A stretch of DNA of 64,000 nucleotides from Epiperipatus broadwayi (lineage: Eukaryota > Onychophora > Udeonychophora > Euonychophora > Peripatidae): NCBI GenBank assembly GCA_028023455.1, contig JAQFVV010006428.1:1533501-1597500 (forward strand). Direction: 5' to 3'. Made by a program: the position numbers and the translations under genes. This document shows, in pieces, positions 49,742-61,770 of this stretch (the stretch's first letter is position 1; every line of letters begins with the position of its first letter). The notes under the pieces are model-generated. The model worked only from the letters and a program-made list of their open reading frames with translations, was not told the origin of the DNA and ran no database searches.

Positions 49742-52700
49742 AATAATTTATTAAGTTGCACAAATCCATGGATTCTCTTATATTTGGCTAGCTTTAGGCA
49801 TTTTTTTTACCTTACTCATTCTTGGGTATGTTCTGATAAATCATTTTCATATTCAAATAATAAATTTCATTTTTTTTCAAAAAGTAACATTTTAAAACTT
49901 CATATAATGTCCACTTTATTAACTTTTAGCAATTGCTTTTGTATTTTTCTATGTCTCTTTAATGGTGTAGATATTAATAGTATGACAATCATCAGTTTTT
50001 TATAGGTCTACAATGATTTGGAATATGATATTGTAATAAATCTTCTGAATGTGGAATTATTGATTAGAACAACCTTTTTGCATTACAAAGACTTTCAAAA
50101 TAGCCAACTCTGTATCCACTAGAATTTATAGGGATATATTTTTAAAATCTAATTTGAATTACAGCAGAGAATAATTATCAATTAACAAAAATTCATTAAA
50201 AGTCACTGCTATTTATCACCTTTATTATTTAAGAAATTTAAATTCTTCTTTTAAAATCCATACTAAATTCATGGATTGCTTCAATTTTAGTGTGACATAA
50301 TTTTCACTCAGTCTTTAGTTCCAAAAGAAAAGAATATTCTTGCAGCTGATTAGTTGAACATTTTCTTCCTATAATAAAAGGTAGACAATTACACATCTTT
50401 CATATTAAAAACTTTATAAAGATATCCTAATGCAAACTGTAATTGATTCAGTATAATTGATTCTTACTGTTACACTCAAAATGCTAACCCAAATGCTCAA
50501 TTAATTTGTCTTTTAAATTGTATGGGTTAAGAACTGAGCTAAAGATAAGAAGCCTGATTTTTCTTTTTTCCATTCACGACATCTAGTATTGTCTTAACTA
50601 TAAGAATGAGTATTGTTTTGGAAGTAATAATATTTTTATTATTGTTTTATGAAACTTTGTTTTCATTTTATAAATAACTCCTATATTCTATTAGAGACTA
50701 AACAAACTATTAATTCCAGTTTTAAATATATTGTACATTCATTTTCCTATTTCCATTCAAATTAGTTCATACCACACACAAATGTCTCACACGATGGGAA
50801 CTTGTGTGCAAATTTACTGCTGAATTACAAAAAACTGGTCATTTATGTTGGTATATAATGATTCATGATTTTTTTACTAAACATTGTACATTTGATAAAT
50901 GGTTAATAATATAGGACAAAACATGTTATTAATGCATGCTTTATCTAATAACATATCTGATTTCTGTTGTGGAAATGTCAGTGTACAAACTAATCCTCAA
51001 ATACTAACAAGCGCATCCAATTTGGCTATCGTTTCACTTGTTATTAGCGTTTTTAAAAAGCCTGAAACAGTTTTCTCTCTAATCCTGAAATACGTTTCTA
51101 CCACATTCCCCTACTATCCTACCATGGTCATTTTATTACTTTAGATTTATTTTAGAATGTTCAGAGTTTAATGTTTGAAAAGTTTTTCTTTCAGAAAAGA
51201 ATTTATGACAAGAACACTTAATATAGAAAAATGAATGCTTGATGCAACAATAATTTACATACATATGTGTTACTGAGTTTCTTGCATAGCTATTTTACAT
51301 GTATGTTTAAAGGATTCAGTTCAATGTATTTAATATGAAAACATTGGAATGTAGAATTATATTAAAAATAAGTTTTTACATCTGAATTTACTTGACTTAT
51401 TTCATTTAAACACATATAAGACATTGAGGTGTTATGCATTTTGTTGTAGAATACGCATTATCATAGATGACAACAGTATACATGTTGAATATAAGAATCT
51501 CCATCTTTTAAAATGTTTTCTGCAAAACATTTAATATATATAAAATATCAGTCTCCATGCTTTATCTATAGGCAATCCCCTGAAATGATGAAACTTGAAC
51601 ATCAACAAAAATTATCTCTTGCTAAGTAGTTGGATCAAATGATTTTTTTTACACTGTTCAAAGAATTTGATCTCGACACATACATACTAATTAAGTCACT
51701 AATTAAAATATACTACAATTTTTTACTGAAAAAAACATTTCTTTGATTTTATGAGAAATAAAACTGTGGCTGAATGAATGCTGGAAAATAGATGTGTAAA
51801 TATTTTGAAAAGTTTATTGATATAATATCAACATGAGAATGATGCCTGTATATACTAAAGGAGAGATAGGGAAATATAACAAAACTAGACTGTATAGAAA
51901 TCAACATTTTAAAAATATTTGTGATGAGTATTGTGAAGATTTCTAAGTAGAAAAAATGCTACAATAAATTAGTGTATTAATTGTAATACATCAGAACAAT
52001 GCAGACTTTTCAAAAGAGTTATTTATAGTTTTTAAAGGAATATTTATAGTCTAGTTGACATCATGTCATAATGTAATAAGAGTGCTTTATTTAGAAATAA
52101 TAATATGGTGAGCATATGCACTTGACACTATTATGGAATCAAATGCATCTGTTATATTTTTTTTACGATGCAAAATATTTACGTAAGAAAATGTAAGAAA
52201 AGAAACATACCTCACAAACTGTTTATTCAATGTGTTTATTTAAGCTAATAGTGTTATAATTTATTTTGTCACTTTTATGGATTAACTGATCTTCAAGAAA
52301 GACAATTTCCCAGATTGGATCTTATCATGATCACATCCATCATTACAGACCAATAATGTATATATATAGATAAAATATAGCCAATAGTAGAAACAAGCCA
52401 ATAAATGAAGAATGCATTCAGTGAATCTGATTTCTATAATTATAGAAAGGGATTCAACCATAGAATGGCAATATTTTGGAGATGGAGTCAGACAGCAATG
52501 GAATAACTGTCAAAGCTGAACAGAAGTACATACAGTTTTTAAAATTGTAAAGTAGTAGATCAAAATCAAATTAAACTGGAATCTACTAGGTACTAAACCA
52601 GACGTGGAAATTTATCATTACTCATCTGGAAGTGTTTTCATGTCTACCCATCAGGCATGTTACTACAGTATAGCTTGAAGTATTAAGCACATCTAAATAG

Positions 52701-54120
52701 CATGTGCAATTTCTCTAGTTTAATATTCATATGTCAACTAGATGTTATACTTTGTCAACAATATCAAATTAATCCGTTCACAAGATATTTAAAAAAAGGA
52801 TAAAAACTTGTTCCTTAATTACCCGAGAGTGGCGTAATGATAGTTCATATGGACTGATAAAAACAAATGACTTAAAAATATTGTTATAAATACGATTTAT
52901 ATATATGTTGAATACATATCTAACCTTTGCAAGTCCATGTTTAGTCTGAGTTTATATAAACACAACAGCCAATTATATCACTGTTGTAGTCTAAATATTA
53001 TTTTTTTCAAAACCAACAAGTTAAAAAGTATTATGTTCCTTCCATGGTCTAACATTTATCAGATTTAATTATTTTACTACATTTTCCCCCTTTCCTGAAG
53101 AAATGTAAAATAATGAGTACCAATTCAACATTCTCATTGACAGTTATCAAAAAATGGACTATTATTTCCACTTTTTCTTTTAAAATTTATATATATCTCA
53201 TTAGACAGTAAAATAAATAGCAATTATTGATGCAAAGAAAATCATACTACAAATTTCTATTGTATTTAGAAATATTTTCATTATTTTATTAACAAGATAA
53301 AAAATTAAGAATTTCTATGCAAAGAAAATTAAAATGAAATCGATACTTAAGTTTCATTTAAAACAAATAAAAACGAATTAATTATATAGTAAAAAAATGT
53401 TTCTGTTTGTAATGATGTGAGTTAATGGGTATATATATATTCCTATATAAATACAACCAACTTTTTGCTATTTATGGCTAAAAATGTGACTGTTTGATGT
53501 CACCTTCAACTCTCTCCAATTTCGGCAATTTTAATACTACCGTTAAGATTTTGCGTTATTTTTAAAGGTTAAAAAAAGTTCCGTAAGATACTGCCCTCTC
53601 TTAAATTATTTTACAAGTAAAAAATCAATAAAACAAACTGACATTGAAGATCTAACAAAAGAAGTAGGCTGTCTTTTCTTGAATCTGATTGGCTGTTAAA
53701 TTTCAACAACAAAGAAAATGGTTGTCAATAACTGAATAGTTATGATTTCTTTTTTTTCATTTCAAAAATGATAAATGAATGTTTTAGACCATTTTAAAAG
53801 TATTTTTTGACAAATTATAAAATATTTTGATAAAATATGCTAAAAATAAAATTATTTTAGAAAAATAGTTAAGACTTTAGCAAAAATTATTTACTTTTCC
53901 ACAACGTAAAATTGGGAAAGAAATCACTGATGTCAGCAAAACTTTTTGGTTGGTGAGTAATGTTCATTTTAGATTTGTTGCTATCAAATATTTTTATAAT
54001 TATAAATAAAAAATTATTTTTGAAAAAACTTTTGTTCACTTTCATAACCTGACAAATTATTAATATACTTTTTACAAACTAAACTAAAGTGAATATAATA
54101 TTAAAAGATGAATATATTTT

Positions 54121-54160
54121 GATGCTTGAGTTTGTGAATTGATGCTTGAGTTTGTGAATT
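54121..54160 (+). repeat. Short perfect tandem duplication
   Basis: The 20-bp unit GATGCTTGAGTTTGTGAATT occurs twice in a row. Recent replication slippage is the simplest explanation. Confidence 0.8.
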
Positions 54161-54823
54161 GACCAATTAAAAGTTTAGACTTTTACCTCACTCAGCCAAT
54201 AAAATAATCAGCAAAAAAGAGGTTAATATAACATATTAAAACTTATTTGCCTATTAATGAATAATTTAATGATTTTACATAACTATGTTTTATTTGTATT
54301 GGAAAAGTGAACACTATTTGAATAGGTAAATATATCCAAGGGAGAGCCAAAAAAATATGTATTTATTTTTAGGTGTTACAAATTGAATCTCTTTCAAAAT
54401 ATAGTCTATTTAATGCAATACACCAGTATAAACATGTTTTTAACTTTCTGAAGTTGTCTGGAAGCATTTTCAAAACTGATACATTTTATTGCCCCTATCA
54501 TTTTTTTTTACCACTTCTACTTTCAAAATTAAAACTTTATTTATACCTTAGAGTAGATACAAGAGAAATCAATGATAGCATAAAATTATGTCAATAAGAA
54601 AGTTTCAATGAATACATATAAATATGGTATGCAAAATTGTATTTCTAGAGAATAAAAAGAAGTTACATGAAATGACATCGAACAAATATAGGTGATGGAT
54701 AGGTTGAATCATGCTGAATTTAATTTGAAATTGTTTCAAACTCAAGGCTTTCTATGCTATCACACTATCATGTTAAAGCATGTATTCCTCACTTTGCCAA
54801 AAATTAGTCATTTAAGTTTTTCT

Positions 54824-54990
54824 GCATCACAGAAAAGTTTTAGAATTATAGGTTTTAAATGACTCATCATTACAAACAAATTTTGAGTGAACAATAAATA
54901 CCCTTTACTGCATCATGCAAAATTTCAGAACTTATAGATTTTACTGAATGATCATTACAAATAAATTCTGTGTGAACAGTACTGTTTGTA
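54824..54990 (+). repeat. Diverged tandem pair, period 86 bp
   Basis: GCATCACAGAAAAGTTTTAGAATTATAGG-type sequence at 54824 recurs at 54910 as GCATCATGCAAAATTTCAGAACTTATAG. Both are followed by TTACAAA.AAATT and GTGAACA. These are old duplicates of unknown role. Confidence 0.6.
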
Positions 54991-55269
54991 TCCAAAACAA
55001 AAATTGAAATCATCTTGACATTGGACTTCACTCACCACACTTTTTTAACATATGGAGAACTTGACATCTTTATTGAACAACTTGTGAACTTATGTTTTTC
55101 CCCAGGGCAACTTGCTTATAAGTCATTTCATGCATCACAGCTGGGTTCTCTGCCTAGTTCAAATTTTTCAGTCATTACAAGAATTGACAAATGTACTAAA
55201 CACAATTTACAAAAAACTGTCCTTTAAGGTACTATAATTTCATGTGGTAACATCATTTGGAAGATTACT

Positions 55270-55492
55270 GCAGAAGAATCACAGTAAGAGTGATCTAGCT
55301 GAAGAAACATCTATTATAAGAGACATACCTACCAGAGAACAATTCAATTATTTTGGGGCCTCCCTCATTATACATATAATATTTAAACAATTTGGAATAA
55401 AAAATTTGCTTGACTTTTTCCACCTTACACAAATCACCATTATTCAGGCTGTACAAACTGTGCGTAAAAATAACCATGATATTTTATCAGGT
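55270..55492 (+). CDS. Unassigned candidate exon in the P4HA intron
   Basis: An open frame follows an acceptor-like TACTGCAG at 55269 and ends at a donor-like TCAG|GTAAAT. It encodes about 74 residues, including IRDIPTREQFNYFG, then IFKQFGIKNLLDFFH and AVQTVRKNNHDI. The segment F.QFGI..LL.F, some 20 residues, then TVRKN vaguely recalls the start of cyclic-nucleotide phosphodiesterase catalytic domains. The match is short, needs a gap, and the decisive HNW and HD motifs are not in the window. I could not find partner exons. It could equally be a chance frame or an old retrocopy. Confidence 0.2.
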
Positions 55493-55790
55493 AAATATTG
55501 ATTCATTTGCAACAAAAATATTTACAACACATACAGGATGTGCTTAATCAGTAGTTATAACAGTATTTGAATATTTAATCAATAGTTAGAACAGTATTTG
55601 AATACATATATATTATTTAATTGCTTATCAGACAAACATTAAATGTTTAAGGTTTATTTATAAAATATATGACCTTCAGCTCCTTAATTCATTAATAGTC
55701 TATACAATTTCAAGTGCTAAAAAAAATAACAAGTTTGGATTTCCTCATTCTTACATTCACATTTAAATATTTAAATTGTAAAATGAAGTA

Positions 55791-56137
55791 TTTACACAGA
55801 GGCTAAACTCTCAATACTGTAGCACCACTCAGTGCAAGCTAGAGTAATCATTCGATGCAAGAAGGTTTTTGCATAAAATCCCCCAATGCCTATTCATCCA
55901 ATATCCCCAGACTATTTTCTAGCTTGTGGCATCAGTGAGGAGCTTTGAGCACTCAAAGCCACAACTAGAAACTAGTCTGGGAATTTTGGATGAGCAGACA
56001 CTGGATAGGGATTTATGTGCTAATCTTTTTGCATCCATTGATTACTCTGGTTTGCATTGAGTGGTGCTACTGTAAGGAGAGTTTAGCCTCTGTATAAACA
56101 GCTTGTGTAAACATAAAGAATGGTGATTATGGGATGT
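55791..56137 (+). mobile_element. Foldback retroposon F1, copy 5
   Basis: Begins TTTACACAGAGGCTAAACTC. Its arms invert at GAGTTTAGCCTCTGTATAAA near 56076-56096, and it ends with GGTGATTATGGGATG. Most of the middle of the family is absent. Arms of about 130 bp contain CAATATCCCCAGACTA and its inverse. No exact target duplication found. Confidence 0.75.
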
Positions 56138-56729
56138 TTAGTGATTTAAAATAAATTATTGTGCAATATTATTATTTTCGATATATCTATAGATTCCACA
56201 TCTGATGTTTTCATTCAAAATTGTTATTGGATGAAACCAATATTATGTTATGGATCTTAAAATTATGATACTTTTATAAGATAATGATTGAAATTAAAAG
56301 AAGAAAAGACAATTTGAATATTTCACATGTTTTTTGTCAATCTCTAAATAAAACGTTTATAGTGACTAAAAAAAAAAAAGAGATTTATCTTAGCATATAC
56401 TTAGATAATCCACTTTTCATTTGTTTTAATTATTTTACTATAAAATGTGATTTATGTCAAAAGACGACTTTTGAATCGAAAGATTAAAAGAAAAGAAAGA
56501 CTTTTTTGTACGGATTATTACAGTACAGACTAACGTTTTTATCCATAAAGATTTGTTTTGTTGAGATTTCATATTATTTGATTAGAAACGTTATTAAAGT
56601 CAAACATTTTTTTAAACATACATTATTATTTGATATGAAATATTATTATTCTCTTAACTGTAATAAATATCATAATCAGATGTTACTCTTGAATTTAAAA
56701 TTTTAAATTACAGTATTATAAAAAAAAAA

Positions 56730-58870
56730 AAAGAATAGACGCCATGTAAGCAAAAAACAAAGGATAGCTGATTTAGATATAAATGTAGACGTGGAGACGA
56801 AATGGGTCTGTAAAATTAATGACAAACCAGCTAATTACAAATGTAATAAAGAAAAAAGCGCCAAAAGAATTTATAAAAGGGTAGTAAGAAAAGAAGAAAT
56901 TGTTAAAATTGAATATTTGAATATGTGAGGTGGTAGGAGACTAGAAAAATGATTAGAATTATACAAAGCAGTTAAAAATGAAAAGCTTGAGGTATTAGCA
57001 GTAGTGAAAACACATCTAAGAAAAGAAGAAAAATATACTGAAAGATTTTGTATGGCAGGATATAAATAGAAAAGAAAAAAGGGGTTGTGGTATAGGAGTT
57101 ATGTCAAAAAAATATTGAAATACTGTTAAGTGTCAAGTACATTATGGTTTGAGATAAGATTAGGAATGCAAGAATCGATAATAGCTATAGTGTATATGGC
57201 CACTGGAGATAGTCAAACTATAATGGAGTGTAGAATGCCTAGTTAAGAATATACAGAGTTTTACAAAAAGGGAAGCAAATACTGGTTAAGGAATATGAAT
57301 GGGCACATTGAAAAAAAATGATATGGATAGTAAGAATGGACAGCTTATAAAAGTTTTTGGTCAGAGATTAAATTTGAGAATTGTAAATTTATCAAATATT
57401 TATGAGGGAGGAACACATGGTCTAGAAATAATATATTTCACACAATAGATTATGTATTAGTAGAGAAAGAGGGAATGAATAAAGTAGGAAAATTAAAGTG
57501 ATTGATAATGAAGACAGAATAAGTAATAGTGATCACAATTTCTTTATTGTAGAAATATTTGGTAATGTTATGGAAAATAATAAAAGTAGAAAGGATAGTT
57601 AAAGATGTGAATGGAAAATGAATGAAAAGAATGTTAAAAGAATATAAAATAAAAGTAGAAGAAATCATGGAAGAGTTTGTTGGGAATGAACATAAGGATT
57701 GATCTGGTGAAGTAGAGAAAGTGGTGAATAAGGTTTTAAGTGATAATATTGAGAATAATAAAAGTAATAGAAAAGTGAGAATTAGTAAAAATGTAAAAGA
57801 GGGGAACAAGCATGCAAAGAATATAAGTGTACTTGAAAACAAAGAAAGTGAAAAAAGATATTAATATTAATTGGGAAAAATATTTTTTTAAAAAAGAAGT
57901 TGGCTAAAAAAGATAATTATAGAGAGAGAATGAAATTAAGTAGTAAATTATTGAAAGATATTTATAAAAGTGGAAGAGATGGGAATAAAAAAAATTGGAA
58001 ATATATTTAAAAAAAAGGGGAGAGAGAAATAGTATTACTAGATAATGAAGAAAAAGTGTATAGCACTAGAGAAGAATTAGAGACAATCCTAAATAAGTAT
58101 GTAATGAGTATAGAAAAGATGTTAGATGTGAAAGACATAGTGATAACAAATACGAAAACATAATAATTGAATTATTAGGTTTACAGAAAATGAATTGAAC
58201 GAGGCAGGGAAGAAATTGAAAAGTGGAAAGGTGAGAAGTTTAGATGGATGAGCAGCAGAGATGGTGATAAATTTATTAAATAGGACAATATTAAATTTAT
58301 TATCATGTTTTAATAAGATGGCACAGAATAGAGAATTTCCAAATATGTGGAATAATACAAGAATAAGACTACTATTTAAAGAAAAGGGTAAGGATCATAG
58401 AAGGTTAAACAATTATAGTTTAACCATGGTAACATCAGTGTTATATAATGTTTTTGAATATATGATGGCTGGACAGGTGAAAGAAAATAATATAATTGAA
58501 GAAATGCAAGGAGGTTTTTGATTAGATAGGCATATAAGAGATTGTTTATTTGTAGACACACAAGTTATAGATATGGATAGGAATTCAGTAGACAGTTATA
58601 TACAGTTTTTATAGATATAGAGAAAGCATATGATAGGGTAAATAATAAATTATAGTCAAGCGTTGGTGGCCTAGTGGTTAGAATAGCTGTCTTCCAAGCA
58701 GCTGGCCCGGGTTCGCTTCCCGGTCAACGCTTTGACGTATAAAGAAAAAACTTGCTTTAGTGGATCTTATTAAGATATTGTATGAAAATAATTATTATAT
58801 TGTATCAATGTATTGAGTAAATTTATTGTAGTAAATACAATTTACCTTTTGTTTATGTATATTAAATTTA
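56730..58870 (+). pseudogene. Non-LTR retrotransposon (LINE), degenerate, interrupted by a tRNA-like sequence
   Basis: A decayed LINE open reading frame. The AP-endonuclease domain begins about 56910 (IEYLNM, then KLEVLAVVKTHLRKEEKY) and has NGHIE near 57300. This is followed by NGQLIKVF and LNLRIVNLSNIYEGG near 57360-57410. The reverse transcriptase is clearest at 58261-58521: MVINLLNRTI, PNMWNNTRIRLLFKEKGK, NYSLTMVTSVLYNVFEY and EEMQGGF. IEKAYDRVN then follows at about 58614-58643. A tRNA-Gly-like sequence interrupts it at 58660-58731, after which LALVDLIKILYENNYY continues the RT. Numerous stops and frameshifts are present. Clade not determined. Such an enzyme family could have mobilised the SINEs nearby. 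Confidence 0.75.
58660..58731 (+). tRNA. tRNA-Gly (TCC) or recent tRNA-derived SINE head
   Basis: Folds as a complete cloverleaf. The acceptor stem is GCGTTGG with TCAACGC, the D arm contains TGGCCTAGTGGTTA, and the anticodon stem GCTGT/GCAGC surrounds the loop CTTCCAA, giving anticodon TCC. The T arm is CCGGG/CCCGG with loop TTCGCTT. The normally conserved A58 in the T loop is C, which weakens the B box. It sits inside a LINE, and a degraded relative with the same 5' flank (GTCAAGCGTTG) occurs at 61678. It may therefore be the head of a SINE rather than a working gene. Confidence 0.6.
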
Positions 58871-58949
58871 CATAGTGATTTTTTTTGGATATGTGTAAAA
58901 TGTAATAGTTTTTAATTTTGTTTAAGAAAAGAAACGTTAATGAATTAAA

Positions 58950-59141
58950 TTTAGTTGTATTTATATGTTGGACTATTTCCATCATCTAATATGAGTAGTG
59001 AATGTCTTTAGAAAAAATTCACCTGAGTTATCTTTAAATAAAGTTACATTTTTTCTAAAGACATTCAATACACATATTAGATGATGGAAATAGACCAACA
59101 TATAAATACAACTAAAACACCATCATCACATATCTTCAGGA
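58950..59141. mobile_element. 192-bp palindrome flanked by an 18-bp duplication
   Basis: The left arm (TTAGTTGTATTTATATGTTGG, then TTCCATCATCTAATATG, then AATGTCTTTAGAAAAAA) is inverted on the right, ending AACATATAAATACAACTAAA near 59116, followed by a tail of about 24 bp. AAACGTTAATGAATTAAA flanks it on both sides exactly (58932-58949 and 59142-59159). A 15-bp piece related to the arm, GATGGAAATAGTCTA, appears at about 43598-43612. Confidence 0.85.
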
Positions 59142-59235
59142 AAACGTTAATGAATTAAAGTTTAATATCTGAAAAAAAAATCTCATAATAAATTTTTTCG
59201 TCATAATAATTGTTTGGGAAAACTTATTCCAAGAG

Positions 59236-59512
59236 AAGCCATATATAACGAGATTTTCAATTGGATGGACAGTTGTAGAGTTGGGGTGTGGAGTGGATTG
59301 AAGCCTGTCCATTAAAGTATGAAGATTGGCTATCTTAATATATATTTGAGCACTTACTGCATATATGTGTAGAGATAATAATCTGGACCAACTGATGATT
59401 TCTGGTTTAGCATGAAATACGCATATTGGTGATTATTTATCTTTTCGGCATTATGAGATAGAATGGAAAGTGGTGGGTCGTGTGAAAGTCTGTGCTTATA
59501 TACCCTATATAT
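59236..59512 (-). mobile_element. Truncated F2 copy
   Basis: The inverse of most of 45410-45740. It shares GGATTGAAGCCTGTCCATTA, CTGGACCAACTGATGATT, GTTTAGCATGAAATACG and the terminal TCTGTGCTTATATACCCTA. The other end lacks its terminal repeat. It begins next to GAGATTTTCAATTGGATGGA. Confidence 0.7.
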
Positions 59513-60139
59513 AACTTGAGATTGTAAATAGTATTTAAAAAGCCTTTTATAATTATATTGTGATAAAGAGGAAAGGGGTTTAAATGTGAAAAACAAATTA
59601 TATTATTTTTACATTTTTCTTTTAAAGTAGAAAAAGAAAAAATCACACACACCCCTATAAAAAGAAAACCGTTATATTTTAATATACCATAGATTAAAAA
59701 TACTTTTCTATGATAACTAATTAATTAACAATAATGTATATTTTATGATAAATGGTTGTCACTTTACCAGTTTAGAATTTATATATGGTTTATATTATTT
59801 GAATAAATTAATAAATATTGTAATTTAATTTTTCTAAAACATATTTATTCATCCATATTTCTGTTCGATACATTACATGGGTCAATGGTCTTGCCATGAA
59901 AAATGCGTTTGTTGCTGATGTTGAATCTATGTGATAAAAATAATGCATAAATTAATGTAAGTGGATTGCTTATGAATATAGTAATCTTACTGTTATACCC
60001 AAAATCTGCCCTTCTAAGATGTATAGAATAACAATCCATGGAAAAATAGTAATATGATTTAATGTCTTTACTCTTATATACAAATTAGAGGTGAGATCTA
60101 GAGAGTTGAGGTTTACCAGATAACTAGTACAATATATGG

Positions 60140-60690
60140 AATCTAAGAGATTTGAACTCAGATTTTCACTTAACCCTCAACTCTCTATGCCATCTCATAT
60201 TGTTGGTCCACCTAATCATGCACATGTTGAAAAGATAAATAATCACCAATATTAGTATTTTATGCTAAACCAGCAATCATCTGTTGGTCCAGATTACTAT
60301 CTCCACACATATATACAATCAGTGCTCAGCTTTATATTAAGATAGCCAATCTTCATATTCAAATGAACAACCTTGGGACTAATGTGGGCTTTGAACATTC
60401 TATCATCAGATTTTCAATGAAATGGACACCTGAAGAATTGTCGGTTGGAGTAGTTTGAAGCCTGTCCATTAAACTATGAAGATTGGCTATCTTAATATAA
60501 AGCTGAGCACTGGTTGTATATATGTGTGGAGATAGTAATCTGGACCAACTGATGATTGCTGGTTTAGCATGAAATATGTATATTGGTTATTATTTACCTT
60601 TTCAACATGTGTGGGATTAGGTGGATGAGCAATATGAGATGGCATGGAGAGTTGAGGGTTATATGAAAATCAGTTCAAATCGCTTATATA
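60140..60690. mobile_element. F2-related foldback with about 220-bp arms
   Basis: The left arm runs from GATTTGAACTCAGATTTTCAC near 60153 through CCCTCAACTCTC, AGATAAATAATCACC and GGTCCAGATTACTATCTCCA. It is inverted in the right arm, which ends AATCAGTTCAAATCG near 60668-60682. Between them is a short spacer around 60360-60430. The outer ends differ from the TAGGGTATATG ends of the 45.4-kb copy and contain B-box-like GTTCAAATC sequences. The arms may therefore derive from a tRNA-related SINE sharing the F2 body. Confidence 0.7.
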
Positions 60691-61681
60691 TTACATTACA
60701 TGTGCAGGTGTGTGTAAGCCTGTACAGTGTATTAAATTAAATATATGGAATCATAAATTGTATAGTTATTGTGTATAATTATGAATCAAATGGACTTTGA
60801 AATGGGTGTTAACTATTAGAAGTAATGAAATAATGCCATAATTTATGCTGCATGTATATGCTATAATGATATCAAAAATATACGCAGATAGTATGCTTGG
60901 CACATCTTATAAAGATATGGTCACATAAGAATATTTGAGTGATAATCAATTGGAAAAAAAGTTTTACCACTTCTTTGAGAATAACGATTATGCATGTTTC
61001 AAAAAACATAATAAACATTGATCTTAATTTTCTTAAAAAAAATGATACATTGTGTCATTCCAAATTAGTCCTGCTACATTTTTAAGTAAATACATGTATA
61101 GGCATATGGAGATCATCAATTTGAGCCAGATTTCAAAATTATGTACTGAAAGATTTTTGAGATTTCCCATGCATATTAAAACATGCAGAAGTCATGACAG
61201 ATCTGAAATAGAAATGATTTTTTCTTAAATATTTTTAAATATATCACATGCATTGCTTTAAACTTACTATTAGATGTATATTTGTATTGATACATAATAT
61301 TTACGGCACTAGACCGGTTATAACATGTTTTGTAAGAGTGTGTGATGTATGATATTCTATAGTCAATTTATTTAAGAGATACCATAAACTCTGAAAACTG
61401 TTGGTGGAATTGTGCAAATAATGTCTACATTTAAAAGATTAATTAATCATTAACTAAGGTTTAAAGTTTTTATTTGGGGTAGAGATAATAGCATCTATTC
61501 TAATCATTGATTAGCTATAATCACTTTTATATTTATGTAGAGTGGATATGTCAAAGTTATGGACAGAGAAAAGTTGACTTGTGTAATTCAAAATGCAACT
61601 TCTAGATTATAACTGAAAATGACAATTAAAAAATCATGTATTTTAATTATATAAACATAATAAAGATAAATGTCTTGTCAA

Positions 61682-61770
61682 GCGTTGATGGTCGAGAGGT
61701 CAGCACAGCCGCATTACAAACAGTTGTCCCGGGTTGGCGGGTTCGTCAGGACTTCTGCTGATATTTTTTA
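61682..61770 (+). mobile_element. Degenerate tRNA-Gly-related SINE
   Basis: GCGTTGATGGTCGAGAGGTC, with GTCCCGGGTTGGCGGGTTCG further on, resembles the tRNA-like sequence at 58660 in both the 5' half and the T-arm region. A TTTTTTAA follows at about 61765. It does not fold as a tRNA. Confidence 0.5.

Noticed and set aside
49547-50005. 152-codon frame
   Set aside because: The first third is the F1 foldback and the rest is AT-rich sequence. No protein similarity recognised.
57450-57842. 130-codon minus-strand frame rich in F, S, L and T
   Set aside because: It is antisense to the A-rich LINE coding strand.
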